A stretch of DNA of 64,000 nt from Streptomyces finlayi (GCF_014216315.1 NZ_CP045702.1:5766001-5830000); one strand, 5' to 3'. Positions 26,475 through 35,570 are shown, numbered from the stretch's first letter. Notes: a model not told the origin generated them from the sequence alone. A program made the numbers and translations.

Positions 26475-26504
26475 GGTGCCGGGCGGTCCTCACCGCCCGG
26501 CACC
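26475..26504 (+). terminator. Intrinsic terminator after the GT87-PAP2 gene
   Basis: A perfect 13-bp inverted repeat GGTGCCGGGCGGT (26475-26487) / ACCGCCCGGCACC (26492-26504) with a CCTC loop, 29 bp past the stop codon. Confidence 0.85.
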
Positions 26505-26569
26505 CCTGCGGCATGGATCGCCGCGTCACCAGCGTCCGCCCGTACGGCCCGTTACGCCACTCGGGGGAG

Positions 26570-26815
26570 TCACCCCGCGGGCCCCAGGGCCCAGGCGGCC
26601 AGGGACAGGGTGACCATCGACACCACCGTGGTGGCCACCACGGAGTTCCGGGGGAGCGCGGTGTCCAGGCCGTACTGACGGGCGTAGAGGAACGCGTTCT
26701 GGGCGGTCGGCAGCGCGGAACACAGCACCACGGCCAGCACCTGGTGCTCCGGCAGCCCCAGCAGCAGCGCGACGCCGAAGGCGGTCAGCGGCCCTCCGTT
26801 CGAGGCGGCGCGGTG
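26570..26815 (-). pseudogene. 3' fragment of an AEC-family (auxin efflux carrier-like) permease
   Basis: In the minus strand, from about 26815, the frame reads GGPLTAFGVALLLGLPEHQV, then LAVVLCSALPTAQNAFLYAR and SVVATTVVSMVTLSLAAWAL before stop TGA 26570. These are the last two membrane helices of AEC/malate-type permeases (PTAQNAFLYARQY is a family signature). The other 230 residues are absent; the frame breaks at about 26815. Confidence 0.72.
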
Positions 26816-27118
26816 CGGCTATGTGGCGGACTGGAAGACCCGTTGGCGGCTGAGCGTCGACCCTGAAGAGGCCACGGCGCCGGCGGAGGCAGCGGATGCC
26901 GGCCCCAACGATCCGGTCCGGTCACCTGCCGCGCCCGCGCCCTTGCCATCACCGCATCCAGTGCCCGTCGGTGCTCCATCCCACAAAGCGCCGGGCACGT
27001 CCGGTGTCTGTCGTTCCGTCATTGCCGAAGCTGCCGCCCTCGGCGACCAGGGCCAGGCCCGCCAGGGCGGGGGCAAGCCGGGTTGCGACATGGGCCGGGT
27101 GGCGGTCCGTCTCCTCCT
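26816..27118. other. Junk stretch within the decayed region
   Basis: No frame with a recognisable protein. A minus-strand piece HVATRLAPALAGLALVAEGG (about 27040-27095) may be a frameshifted continuation of the next fragment. The region joins unrelated gene remnants. Confidence 0.45.
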
Positions 27119-27457
27119 TCAGGCCTGGGATGACGCGTGTGCGGTGGTGGCGGCGACCAACTGTGGCACCAGCTCGGCCATGACCTCGGCGGACGGGACG
27201 ACGCCCCGGTCCACGAGCGTGCTGAGCGGGGCGCTCAGCGCGGACTCGACCACCTGGCCGATCGTGGCCGGTACGACGGCTCCGGCGGGCAGGCCGGTCT
27301 CCCGGCTCTCCTCCTCGGTCACCGGGCCCAGGAGCGGGGCGACATCGGTGATGCCCGTCTTCAGCGGGAGTGCCGCGAGCCGACGCAGCATCAGCTGGGC
27401 CAGAGCATGATGGGAAGGAAGCGCCACCTGCGCGGCCTGACACCGGCGCAAGGCCAT
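27119..27457 (-). pseudogene. Remnant of a larger unidentified protein
   Basis: 112 codons, MALRRCQAAQVALPSHHALA ... VVESALSAPLSTLVDRGVVP then SAEVMAELVPQLVAATTAHA, ending abruptly. The reading frame is open further upstream to about 27490. It looks like the interior of a helical protein rather than a complete domain: both ends lie in broken sequence. I do not recognise the family. No start-site evidence. Confidence 0.4.
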
Positions 27458-27567
27458 GTGCGCGGCCGAGCCGGGCAGATTTTCACGTAGACCCCGGGCG
27501 TTCCGGGCCCCGCCGCAGGAAGCCGGCCCGCTCGGCGCGGTCCGCGGCCACCGCGAGCGTCAGCCGG

Positions 27568-28113
27568 TCACCCGGCAAGACGGGGCGGCACCGCAGCGGG
27601 ACCCAGCGTGGTCGCGCCCGGCGCCGCCCGGTGCCCGAGTCCCGTACGGTACGCGTCCAGCGCCGCTTCCATCCGCCCCGTGCGCCGCAGCAGGTCGCCC
27701 AGCAGGCGGCACAGGTCCGCGAGGTCGCCCGCCGCTTCGCTGCGTTCCAGGAACGCCAGCGCCCGCACGTAGTGCTCCTCGGCGCGCTCGTCGGCGCCCT
27801 CGTCCTCGGCGATCAGGCCGAGCATGCGGTGCGCGCCCGCCGCGTGCACCGAGCCGCGCCTGTCGCCCAACGATGTCGACAGTCCGCGCTCCAGCAGCCC
27901 GGAGAGCAACGCGACCGCCTCCGCGCATTGGCCGCGGCGACGCAGTACATCGGCCAACTCCACCTCGACCTGGGCCGTGTAGAGGGTGGCGCGCTGCACG
28001 GTCAGCATCTCACGGGCCGTGCGCAGCTCCGTCTCGGCGCTCGCCAGGTCCCCGTTCTGCGCGTGGACATAGCCGCGCATCCAGTGGCAGTGCGCCAGTT
28101 CCGTGCAGTCCAC
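27568..28113 (-). pseudogene. C-terminal fragment of a TPR (tetratricopeptide) regulator
   Basis: A 181-codon frame with several TPR-like helical hairpins (MRGYVHAQNGDLASAETELR, VELADVLRRRGQCAEAVALL, RMLGLIAEDEGADERAEEHY, DLCRLLGDLLRRTGRMEAAL then DAYRTGLG). An in-frame TAG about 20 bases before the GTG cuts it off, and no DNA-binding or NB-ARC part is upstream. It resembles the TPR tail of Streptomyces XRE- or SARP-type regulators. It may still be translated, but I take it as a remnant. Confidence 0.55.
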
Positions 28114-28310
28114 GGCGACCTGGGCCGTCCGCGGCTAGCCTCGGCGGACCGTTTCGCCTTCCGTGGCCGATGTCGGTCATGACGCCCGGCTGGAGAAGAA
28201 CTACGGCCGGACGCCGAGCGAGCCGCCGGCTCGTGCAGTCCGGGACCGAACCGAATCGGGACCACTGCCAGGACTGCCGTTGCCCTCCGCACCATCGTCT
28301 TGTGGAGGGG

Positions 28311-28333
28311 CAGTGCAATGTGAAATATTACTG
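28311..28333. promoter_or_regulatory. Imperfect palindrome at the hydroxyproline operon promoter
   Basis: CAGTGCAAT...ATATTACTG (6 of 9 positions symmetric, outer CAGT/ACTG perfect) lies 2 bp before the GTG start of the first dehydrogenase gene, in an unusually AT-rich patch (GTGAAATATTA). It is a candidate operator for the operon's GntR regulator. Confidence 0.4.
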
Positions 28334-28335
28334 GG

Positions 28336-29490
28336 GTGCTCACAAGGAACTCGGCAGACCTCATCGTCGTCGGCGCGGGAGTGGTCGGCGCGGCCTGCGC
28401 CTACTACGCCGCCCGGTCCGGGCTGCGCGTCACAGTGCTGGACCGTATCTCCGTCGCAGGCGGAACCACGGGTGCCGGCGAGGGCAACCTCCTGGTCTCA
28501 GACAAGGAGCCGGGGCCCGAGCTGGAACTGGCTCTGCTGTCGACCCGGATGTGGCGGGAGCTGGCCGAGGAACTGCCGCAGGGGATCGAATACGAGCCCA
28601 AGGGCGGACTGGTCGTCGCCTCTGACGAGGCCGGCCTGGCCACGCTGAAGGACTTCGCGTCCCGGCAGCGGACGGCGGGTGTCACCGCGGAGGAGGTCCC
28701 CGCCGACCGGCTGCACGACCTGGAGCCGCACCTCGCCTCCGGCCTGGCGGGCGGCCTCCACTACGCCCAGGACGCGCAGGTCATGCCGGCGCTCGCAGCC
28801 GCCCATCTGCTGCGCGCGGGTGGCGACCGGATCCGGCTGCGCCTCGGCGAAGAGGTCACCGGCTTGCTCGTCGGTGCCTCCGGGGAGATCCGAGGAGTGC
28901 GCACAGCGGCAGGGGAACTCCATGCCCCGTACGTCGTGAACGCGGCCGGGACCTGGGGAGGCGACCTCGCCCGCGATGTCGGCGGAGGACTTCCCGTACG
29001 GCCCCGCAGGGGTTTCGTCCTGGTCACCGAGCCGCTGCCGCGCGTGGTGCGCCACAAGGTGTACGCCGCCGACTATGTCGCCGACGTGGCCAGCGGCTCC
29101 GCCGAGCTGCAGAGCTCGGCGGTGGTGGAGGGCACTCCGGCGGGACCGGTCCTGATCGGGGCCACCCGGGAGCGGGTCGGCTTCGACCGCACGCTCTCGG
29201 TCGAGGCGCTCAGACGCCTGGCGACCCAGGCCACCGCCCTCTTCCCGGTGCTGGCCGATGTCCGGGCGGTGCGCACGTACATGGGGTTTCGCCCGTACCT
29301 GCCGGACCACCTGCCCGCCATCGGCCCCGACTCTCGGGTTCCCGGTCTGCTGCACGCCTGTGGCCACGAGGGCGCCGGCATCGGGCTGGCCCCCGCCACC
29401 GGTCTGATCGTCGCTCGGTCCGTGACCGGCCGCGAGCCTCCGCTCGACATCGCTCCATTCAGGCCGGACCGTTTCGCTTCGGCTGCCTGA
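28336..29490 (+). CDS. D-hydroxyproline dehydrogenase, DAO-type FAD subunit (HcnC-like)
   Basis: 384 residues from GTG 28336, with no clear ribosome site, so perhaps leaderless. The N-terminal Rossmann FAD motif is DLIVVGAGVVGAACAYYAAR, and the DAO-fold C-terminus is RTYMGFRPYLPDHLPAIGPD ... HACGHEGAGIGLAPATG. Database annotations often call such proteins hydrogen cyanide synthase HcnC. With the 2Fe-2S and HcnB-like genes downstream plus deaminase, epimerase and semialdehyde dehydrogenase, the context points to oxidation of cis-4-hydroxy-D-proline to pyrroline-4-hydroxy-2-carboxylate. Confidence 0.85.
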   Translation: MLTRNSADLIVVGAGVVGAACAYYAARSGLRVTVLDRISVAGGTTGAGEGNLLVSDKEPGPELELALLSTRMWRELAEELPQGIEYEPKGGLVVASDEAGLATLKDFASRQRTAGVTAEEVPADRLHDLEPHLASGLAGGLHYAQDAQVMPALAAAHLLRAGGDRIRLRLGEEVTGLLVGASGEIRGVRTAAGELHAPYVVNAAGTWGGDLARDVGGGLPVRPRRGFVLVTEPLPRVVRHKVYAADYVADVASGSAELQSSAVVEGTPAGPVLIGATRERVGFDRTLSVEALRRLATQATALFPVLADVRAVRTYMGFRPYLPDHLPAIGPDSRVPGLLHACGHEGAGIGLAPATGLIVARSVTGREPPLDIAPFRPDRFASAA

Positions 29491-29517
29491 AGCCGCCCCG
29501 CACCGAAAGGAGGGCCC

Positions 29518-29832
29518 GTGGCCCGCACCCCTGCCGACCTGGTCGGCGCCCAGCCTGGTCCACCGTTCCGGATCACGTTCGACGGCCGCCCCGTGACGGC
29601 CCTGCCCGGCCAGTCGGTCGCCGCCGCACTGTGGGCGGCCGGGATTCTCGCGTGGCGTACCACGCGCAACGCCGGGCGCCCGCGGGGCGCGTTCTGTGGC
29701 ATCGGCCAGTGCTACGACTGCCTGGCCACCGTCAACGGAGAACCCAACCGACGAGCCTGCCTGGTCCCGGCCCGGCCGGGAGACGCGATCACCACACAGG
29801 AAGGACACGGCCGTGCCGGTCTCGGGGTCTGA
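29518..29832 (+). CDS. 2Fe-2S subunit of D-hydroxyproline dehydrogenase (HcnA-like)
   Basis: 104 residues from GTG 29518 with AAAGGAGG upstream. Ferredoxin-like fold with cluster cysteines in GAFCGIGQCYDCLATVNG and RRACLVPARPGD (CxxxxCxxC...C). It carries electrons between the two flavin subunits. The stop overlaps the next GTG by 20 bp, so the three dehydrogenase subunits are translated together. Confidence 0.88.
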   Translation: MARTPADLVGAQPGPPFRITFDGRPVTALPGQSVAAALWAAGILAWRTTRNAGRPRGAFCGIGQCYDCLATVNGEPNRRACLVPARPGDAITTQEGHGRAGLGV

Positions 29833-31288
29833 ACCGTACGATCTCGCGGTGATCGGTGCGGGACCCGCCGGCCTCGCGGGCGCCGTCGCCGCCGCCGACA
29901 TGGGGCTGAAAGTCGCCCTGCTGGATGCTTCCGCACACACCGGCGGGCAGTTCTACCGCACTCCGCATCCCGCCCTGGGAGCCGTCCGGCCCGAGGCCCT
30001 GCACCATGACTGGTCCGGCTACGCCGACCTGCGCGGGCGACTGGCACAGAGCAGGATCCGTCACCTCCCCGGTCATCACGTGTGGAGCGTGACGAACGAG
30101 AGCGCGGACGTCGGCGCGACGTGGGCGGTGCACGCGGTCACCGGGGCCGACGGCGGCGATGGGCGGCCGGTGCGGCTGCGGGCCCGTGCTGTGCTGCTTG
30201 CCACCGGAGCCTACGAACGCCACCTTCCCATTCCCGGCTGGACTCTTCCGGGAGTCGTGGCCGCCGGGGGAGCGCAGGCCATGCTCAAGTCCGGGCTGGT
30301 ACTGCCGGGCCGGCGGATCGTCGTGGCGGGAAGCGGCCCTCTGCTGCTCGCGGTCGCTTCCGCGCTGGCGGCTGCCGGCGCGAGGGTGCCCGCCGTGGTC
30401 GAGGCGTCCGGCTACCTGCGCTACGCCCGGCACCCCCGGGCACTCGTCACGAACCCGCACAAGTCAGCCGAGGCGCTGGTCCATGGCACCGCGCTGCTGC
30501 GGCACCGGGTACGGGTGCGGATGCGCAGCGCGGTCACCGAGGTCCACGGCACCGACCGGGTGGAAGCTGTCACCGTCACCCGACTCGACAAGAACTGGCG
30601 CCCCGCACAGGGGGCGGGGCGCCGCATCCAGTGCGACGCGCTGGCCGTCGGGCACGGTCTCATGCCCCAGATCGAACTGGCAACGACCCTCGGCTGCGCC
30701 TCCCGGTCACTGCCCGACGGCACCCGCGCCCTGGCCGTGGACCGCCTTCAGGAGACCTCGGTACGGGGCTTGTGGGCCGCGGGCGAGACCGGAGGAGTCG
30801 GCGGCGCGGCCCTGGCCCGCACCGAAGGAGAACTCGCGGGGATCGCCGCCGCCGCGCGGCTCCTGGGACGCCTTGCCCCCAGTGGCCGCGTCCGGGCACT
30901 CCAACGCCGCAGGGACCGGATGCGTGCCTTCGTCGACGTGATGGCCGCCGCCCACGCGCCCGGCCCGGGGTGGTCGCGCTGGCTGACGGACGAGACCGAG
31001 GTGTGCCGCTGCGAGGAGGTCACCGCGGGGCGGATCCGCGAGGCGGTCGAGGATCTCGGAGCTCGGGACGCACGCACCGTGAAACTGCTTACCCGGGCCG
31101 GCATGGGCTGGTGTCAGGGCCGCATGTGCGGCGCGGCGGTCGCCTGCCTCGCAGCCTGCGGCCGAGCCGACGGACTGCCGGTCGAACGCCGTCCGTTGGC
31201 CGTGCCGGTACCGCTCGCCGTCCTCGCCGGCCTCGACGACCCCGATGGCAAACCGGCCGGAGCGCCGAGCTACCGGCCTTCGACCTGA
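29813..31288 (+). CDS. D-hydroxyproline dehydrogenase, FAD/NAD-binding subunit (HcnB-like)
   Basis: GTG 29813 follows AGGAAGG; 491 residues. N-terminal FAD motif YDLAVIGAGPAGLAGAVAAA; second nucleotide fold GRRIVVAGSGPLLLAVASAL; C-terminal BFD-like 2Fe-2S domain CRCEEVTAGRIREAVEDLGA ... AGMGWCQGRMCGAAVACLAA. This three-part layout matches the large subunit of the HcnABC / LhpBEF type dehydrogenases. It forms the heteromeric D-hydroxyproline dehydrogenase with the two preceding genes. Confidence 0.88.
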   Translation: MPVSGSEPYDLAVIGAGPAGLAGAVAAADMGLKVALLDASAHTGGQFYRTPHPALGAVRPEALHHDWSGYADLRGRLAQSRIRHLPGHHVWSVTNESADVGATWAVHAVTGADGGDGRPVRLRARAVLLATGAYERHLPIPGWTLPGVVAAGGAQAMLKSGLVLPGRRIVVAGSGPLLLAVASALAAAGARVPAVVEASGYLRYARHPRALVTNPHKSAEALVHGTALLRHRVRVRMRSAVTEVHGTDRVEAVTVTRLDKNWRPAQGAGRRIQCDALAVGHGLMPQIELATTLGCASRSLPDGTRALAVDRLQETSVRGLWAAGETGGVGGAALARTEGELAGIAAAARLLGRLAPSGRVRALQRRRDRMRAFVDVMAAAHAPGPGWSRWLTDETEVCRCEEVTAGRIREAVEDLGARDARTVKLLTRAGMGWCQGRMCGAAVACLAACGRADGLPVERRPLAVPVPLAVLAGLDDPDGKPAGAPSYRPST

Positions 31289-31378
31289 GCCCGATGCCGT
31301 CCCAGCGCCCACGGGCGACCGCAGGCGAACGCGTGCGGCGTCCGACCGATGTCACATCCACAGAAAGGTTCTTGCCAC

Positions 31379-32284
31379 ATGAGCACCACGGCCTGGAACA
31401 GTGCCCGCCCCTGGCGCGGCATCGTGGTCGCCACCGTCCTGCCTCTGCGTGAAGACCTCTCCGTCGACTACGACGCCTATGCCGAGCACGTCCGGTGGCT
31501 GATCGCCAACGGCTGCGACGGGGTGGTGCCCAACGGCTCGCTCGGTGAATACCAGACCCTCTCCGACGAGGAGCGGGCCCGCGTGGTGCGGACCGCGGTC
31601 GAGGCGGCCGGCGGCGCGCGGGTCATGCCGGGCGTCTCCGCCTACGGCAGCGCCGAAGCACGTCGCTGGACGGAGCAAGCGGCCGAGGAAGGCTGCGGCT
31701 CGGTGCTCGTCCTGCCGCCGAACGCCTACCGCGCCGACGTGCCGGCCGTACGCGCCCACTACGCCGAAGTCGCCAAGGCCGGGGTCCCGGTGGTCGCCTA
31801 CAACAACCCGATCGACACCAAGGTCGACCTCACCCCCGATGTGCTGGCCCAGCTGCACCAGGACGGCAGCATCGTCGCCGTGAAGGAGTTCACGGGTGAC
31901 GTCCGCAGGGCGTACGAGATCGCGGAACTCGCCCCCGGACTCGATCTGCTGATCGGCGCCGACGACGTCCTGCTCGAACTCGCCCTCGCCGGTGCCGTCG
32001 GCTGGATCGCCGGGTACCCCAACGCCTTCCCCACCAGCTGTGCCGCGCTGTACCACGCCGCTGTCGCGGGAGACGTGTCCACAGCGCTACCTCTCTACAC
32101 GTCGTTGCACTCACTGCTGCGCTGGGATTCCAAGACCGAGTTCGTCCAGTCCATCAAGCTGTCCATGGACATCGTCGGCCGACCGGGCGGGCCCACGCGA
32201 CCGCCGCGTTCCCCGCTCACCGAGGAGATCGAAGCGGCGGTGCGGACCGCCACCGAGAAGGCGGTGGCCGACGGCCACCACTGA
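31379..32284 (+). CDS. Pyrroline-4-hydroxy-2-carboxylate deaminase (DHDPS/NAL family)
   Basis: 301 residues; TIM-barrel aldolase family. The Schiff-base lysine is Lys169 in VAVKEFTGD, the catalytic Tyr141 lies in AYNNPID, and the GxxGE-type GSLGEYQTL loop is near residue 53. Dihydrodipicolinate synthase homologues in hydroxyproline operons convert pyrroline-4-hydroxy-2-carboxylate to 2-oxoglutarate semialdehyde plus ammonia, rather than making lysine precursors. Start ATG 31379; AAAGG lies about ten bases upstream. Confidence 0.85.
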   Translation: MSTTAWNSARPWRGIVVATVLPLREDLSVDYDAYAEHVRWLIANGCDGVVPNGSLGEYQTLSDEERARVVRTAVEAAGGARVMPGVSAYGSAEARRWTEQAAEEGCGSVLVLPPNAYRADVPAVRAHYAEVAKAGVPVVAYNNPIDTKVDLTPDVLAQLHQDGSIVAVKEFTGDVRRAYEIAELAPGLDLLIGADDVLLELALAGAVGWIAGYPNAFPTSCAALYHAAVAGDVSTALPLYTSLHSLLRWDSKTEFVQSIKLSMDIVGRPGGPTRPPRSPLTEEIEAAVRTATEKAVADGHH

Positions 32285-32316
32285 CCGGACCACCCGACCG
32301 AACGAAAGGAAAACCC

Positions 32317-33321
32317 GTGCGTACGCGCCATGTCTTCCATGCCGTTGACTCGCACACCGAAGGCATGCCCACGCGCGTCATCACCGGTGGCGTCGGGGTC
32401 ATTCCCGGCGCCACGATGGCCGAGCGGCGAATGTACTTCGGCGAGCACATGGACCACCTCCGTACGCTCCTGATGTACGAGCCGCGTGGCCACGCCTCCA
32501 TGAGCGGCGCGATCCTCCAGCCACCCACCCGGCCTGACGCCGACTACGGCGTCCTCTACATCGAGGTCTCCGGGCTGCTTCCGATGTGCGGACACGGCAC
32601 GATCGGGGTCGCCACCGTCCTGGTGGAGACCGGCATGGTGCCGGTGAGCGAACCGGTCACCACGGTGCGGCTCGACACACCGGCGGGTCTGGTGACCGCC
32701 GAAGTACAGGTGGTGGGCGGTGCGGCCAAGGCGGTCACGTTCACCAACGTGCCCGCGTTCTGCTCCGCTCTGGATCGCGAAGTGCCGGTACCCGGCTACG
32801 GAACGGTGACCTACGACCTCGCGTTCGGCGGCAACTTCTACGCCTTCGTCGACCTCGACGCACTGCACCTGCCCTTCGACCGTGCCCGCAAGGACGACCT
32901 GCTGGCCGCCGGGCTGGCCGTCATGGACGCGATCAACGCCTCACCGGAGCGGCCGGTGCATCCTGAGCAGCCGGAGATCGCCGGAGTCAAGCATGTGTAC
33001 CTCGCTGCTCCCGGTTCCGACGCACGGCACTCGCGGCACGCGATGGCCATCCACCCGGGCTGGTTCGACCGCTCCCCCTGCGGAACAGGTACCTCGGCCC
33101 GGATGGCTCAACTGCACGCGCGCGAACAGCTGCCTCTCGGCCAGGACTTCATCAACGAGTCCTTCATCGGCACCCGCTTCATCGGGCGCCTGACCGAGGA
33201 GACCGTGGTCAGTTCCGTGCCCGCTGTCGTACCGACCGTCACCGGACGCGCCTGGATCACCGGCACCGCCCAGTACTTCCTCGACCCGGACGACCCCTTC
33301 CCTGGAGGTTTCCTCCTATGA
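32317..33321 (+). CDS. 4-hydroxyproline 2-epimerase (proline racemase family)
   Basis: 334 residues. Both catalytic cysteines of the PLP-independent epimerase family are present: Cys91 in PMCGHGTIG and Cys255 in DRSPCGTGTSARMAQ. The N-terminal VDSHTEGMPTRVITGG is the family signature. It interconverts trans-4-hydroxy-L-proline and cis-4-hydroxy-D-proline, the entry step of the pathway. It has GAAAGG upstream and overlaps the next gene by ATGA, so translation is coupled. Confidence 0.9.
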   Translation: MRTRHVFHAVDSHTEGMPTRVITGGVGVIPGATMAERRMYFGEHMDHLRTLLMYEPRGHASMSGAILQPPTRPDADYGVLYIEVSGLLPMCGHGTIGVATVLVETGMVPVSEPVTTVRLDTPAGLVTAEVQVVGGAAKAVTFTNVPAFCSALDREVPVPGYGTVTYDLAFGGNFYAFVDLDALHLPFDRARKDDLLAAGLAVMDAINASPERPVHPEQPEIAGVKHVYLAAPGSDARHSRHAMAIHPGWFDRSPCGTGTSARMAQLHAREQLPLGQDFINESFIGTRFIGRLTEETVVSSVPAVVPTVTGRAWITGTAQYFLDPDDPFPGGFLL

Positions 33322-34697
33322 GCGCCGTATCCCTCGTCACTTCCCGCAATCCCGCTGACCCGTCCGACGTGCTCCTTCAGGTTCCGGCAACAGGGGCCTT
33401 CGCGATGGCGGAGGCGGTGGAGCGGGCCCGCGACGCCCAGGCCGGATGGCTGCTCTGTGGGGCGGCCGCCCGGTCGGCCGCCTTGGCCGCAATAGCCGAT
33501 GCCATCGACGCCGCGGCAGTCGAACTGACCGCGCTCGCCGTCCGGGAGGTGGGAAAGCCTCTTGTCGAAGCCCGGGCCGAGGTCGCCCGCACGGCTGCCA
33601 TCTGGCGCTACTACGCGCAGGCGCCGTATGACCCCGTGGGTGCCGTGCACGAGACGGCCACAGGCCCCGGCCTGCTGCTCACCCGACGCCGCCCGCACGG
33701 CGTCGCCGGGCTGATCACGCCCTGGAATTTCCCTTTCGCCATTCCGAGCTGGAAAGCCGCGCCAGCTCTTGCGGCGGGCAACACGGTCGTCCTCAAGCCG
33801 GCCCCCGAGGCAACCGCCTGCGCGCAACGCCTGGCCGGAATCATTGAGAACGCCCTTCCCCCAGGTGCGTTCATCTGCGTGCCCGGTGGCTCGACGGAAG
33901 GTAACGCGCTCGTCTTCTCCGCTGACGTCGTTTCCTTCACCGGCTCGACGATCGTGGGCCAGGCCGTCGCGCGCGCCGCCACAAGCCGAGGCGTTCCGGT
34001 CCAGGCGGAAATGGGCGGCCTGAACGCGGCGATCGTCTTGCCGGACGCCGAGATCGAGCAGGCCGCGACGCATATCGCCGCGTCCATCGCCGGGTACGCT
34101 GGTCAGAAGTGCACTGCTACCAGCAGAGTTATCGCAGTCGGTGCGGCCCTCAATCCCCTACGCGAAGCGCTCTCCGCGGCGCTCAGGGCCATTCCGGTCG
34201 GCGATCCGGCCGACGCGGCGACGGTGAGCGGGCCACTCATCGACCAACACGCCCGAGATCGGGTCAGCGAGGCCTGGTACGGCCTGTCCGCGCTGGCCGG
34301 CGGCACCGTGCCCGACCAGCCCGGCTGGTACGCGGCCCCCACGCTGCTCGAGAAGATCCCCCCGGGGCACCGCCTGCTCCGCGAAGAGATCTTCGGGCCT
34401 GTCGCCTCCTTGCTGCCAGCCGATGACCTCGCTCACGCGGTGCGGATCACGAACGCCGTGCCGTACGGATTGGTCACCTCGGTACACACCGCCGGCCTGG
34501 ACACGGCGCTGGGCGGCCTGGATCGTCTCGACACCGGGATGATCCGGATCAACGCCCCGTCCACCGGCGTGGACTTCCACGTGCCCTTCGGAGGCGCCAA
34601 GGGTTCCAGCCACGGGGCCCGTGAACAAGGCGGGGCGGCTTTGGAGTTCTACACCTCCAGCCGTACCTACACCCTGTCGCCTGCCCGGGCAACGTGA
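33318..34697 (+). CDS. 2-oxoglutarate semialdehyde dehydrogenase (ALDH family)
   Basis: 459 residues. Catalytic Cys265 in GYAGQKCTATSR, general base Glu231 in PVQAEMGGLNAAIV, Rossmann loop SFTGSTIVGQAV, and oxyanion Asn in TPWNFPFAIPSWK. It sits last in the hydroxyproline operon, where the expected step is oxidation of 2,5-dioxopentanoate to 2-oxoglutarate with NAD(P)+. Slightly short for the family (about 480-500). Confidence 0.87.
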   Translation: MSAVSLVTSRNPADPSDVLLQVPATGAFAMAEAVERARDAQAGWLLCGAAARSAALAAIADAIDAAAVELTALAVREVGKPLVEARAEVARTAAIWRYYAQAPYDPVGAVHETATGPGLLLTRRRPHGVAGLITPWNFPFAIPSWKAAPALAAGNTVVLKPAPEATACAQRLAGIIENALPPGAFICVPGGSTEGNALVFSADVVSFTGSTIVGQAVARAATSRGVPVQAEMGGLNAAIVLPDAEIEQAATHIAASIAGYAGQKCTATSRVIAVGAALNPLREALSAALRAIPVGDPADAATVSGPLIDQHARDRVSEAWYGLSALAGGTVPDQPGWYAAPTLLEKIPPGHRLLREEIFGPVASLLPADDLAHAVRITNAVPYGLVTSVHTAGLDTALGGLDRLDTGMIRINAPSTGVDFHVPFGGAKGSSHGAREQGGAALEFYTSSRTYTLSPARAT

Positions 34698-34743
34698 CAT
34701 TGTACGGTGGTGGTCCTGTCAGCCCGAAGGGACTACCGCTGCG

Positions 34744-35448
34744 ATGGGCCATCTGAAGCGCCGCGACCTCAATGCCACCCGCGAGCGACTGCGGGACCAG
34801 GTCGGCAACGCTCTGCGGGCCGCCCTGATCTCCGGTGAGCTGCGACCCGGTGTGGTGTATTCGGCCCCCACCCTCGCCGAGGACTTCGGTATCTCGGCTA
34901 CCCCGGTCCGCGAGGCGATGCTCGACCTGGCCCGTGAGGGCCTGGTCGAGCCGGTCCGGAACAAGGGCTTCAGGGTCACCGAGCTGAGCGAGAGCGATCT
35001 CGATCAGTACACCGAGATTCGCGCACTGCTCGAGATCCCCACGGTCGGGCGCCTCACCCGCATCGCCACCCGCCAGGCGCTGGAGGGGCTGCGCCCGGTC
35101 GCCCGGGAGATCGTGCGGGCGGCGCGCGACCACGATCTCATCGGGTACCTGGAGGCCGACCGGCAGTTCCACCTGTCACTGCTCGCCCTCGCCGGAAACG
35201 ACCGCCTTGTCGAAACCGTGAGCGAGCTGCGCAGTCGCTCCCGCCTCTACGGTCTCACCGCGCTGGACCACAGAGACGAGCTGATCCCCTCGGCAGAGGA
35301 GCACCTGGAGATCCTCGACCTGATGCTCGCCGGTGACGACAAGGGGGCGGAGGAGTGCATGGGCAGACACCTGGGTCACATCCGTTCTCTGTGGGCGAGC
35401 AGCGGCAACTCCTCCGCCGAAGACGGGGACTGTAAACCATCGGTGTGA
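34744..35448 (+). CDS. GntR/FCD-type regulator of the hydroxyproline operon
   Basis: 234 residues from ATG 34744. The N-terminal winged helix is LRAALISGELRPGVVYSAPT then LAEDFGISATPVREAMLDLA. The C-terminal FCD effector domain includes YTEIRALLEIPTVGRL, ADRQFHLSLLALAGN and AEEHLEILDLMLAGDD with metal-binding His residues. GntR-FCD proteins commonly respond to catabolic substrates. The short gap after the dehydrogenase gene (46 bp) carries TTGTAC, so it may bind there and at 28311-28333. Confidence 0.87.
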   Translation: MGHLKRRDLNATRERLRDQVGNALRAALISGELRPGVVYSAPTLAEDFGISATPVREAMLDLAREGLVEPVRNKGFRVTELSESDLDQYTEIRALLEIPTVGRLTRIATRQALEGLRPVAREIVRAARDHDLIGYLEADRQFHLSLLALAGNDRLVETVSELRSRSRLYGLTALDHRDELIPSAEEHLEILDLMLAGDDKGAEECMGRHLGHIRSLWASSGNSSAEDGDCKPSV

Positions 35449-35472
35449 CTCCTGATCAAGGAAGATGCGCCG

Positions 35473-35570
35473 ATGACCAGTGAGAACGTGACCGAGGCCG
35501 CGTCCGTCGAGCAGTCTGAAGCGGCTCCGTCGAAGTCTGCGGACGACCGGCTGATTGACGATATGCAGCC
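35473..35570 (+). pseudogene. 5' fragment of an IS256-family transposase
   Basis: MTSENVTEAASVEQSEAAPS then KSADDRLIDD matches the N-terminus of mutator/IS256-type transposases of actinomycetes (SDDRLIDELV...EGLQLTG). After about 32 codons the homology ends at position 35570, where a piece of another transposase begins on the other strand. Confidence 0.6.

Noticed and set aside
24281..26503. Very long minus-strand open frame (740 codons) opposite the GT87-PAP2 gene
   Set aside because: Shadow of a GC-rich coding strand: protein is Arg/Gly/Asp/His-rich without domains, while the plus strand encodes a clear membrane enzyme.
28336..31288. Hydrogen cyanide synthase HcnABC
   Set aside because: Fold is the same, but the epimerase, deaminase and semialdehyde dehydrogenase in the operon point to hydroxyproline oxidation; gene order also differs from hcnABC.
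31379..32284. Lysine-biosynthesis DapA
   Set aside because: Location in a hydroxyproline operon favours the deaminase; the DHDPS-specific partner genes are absent.
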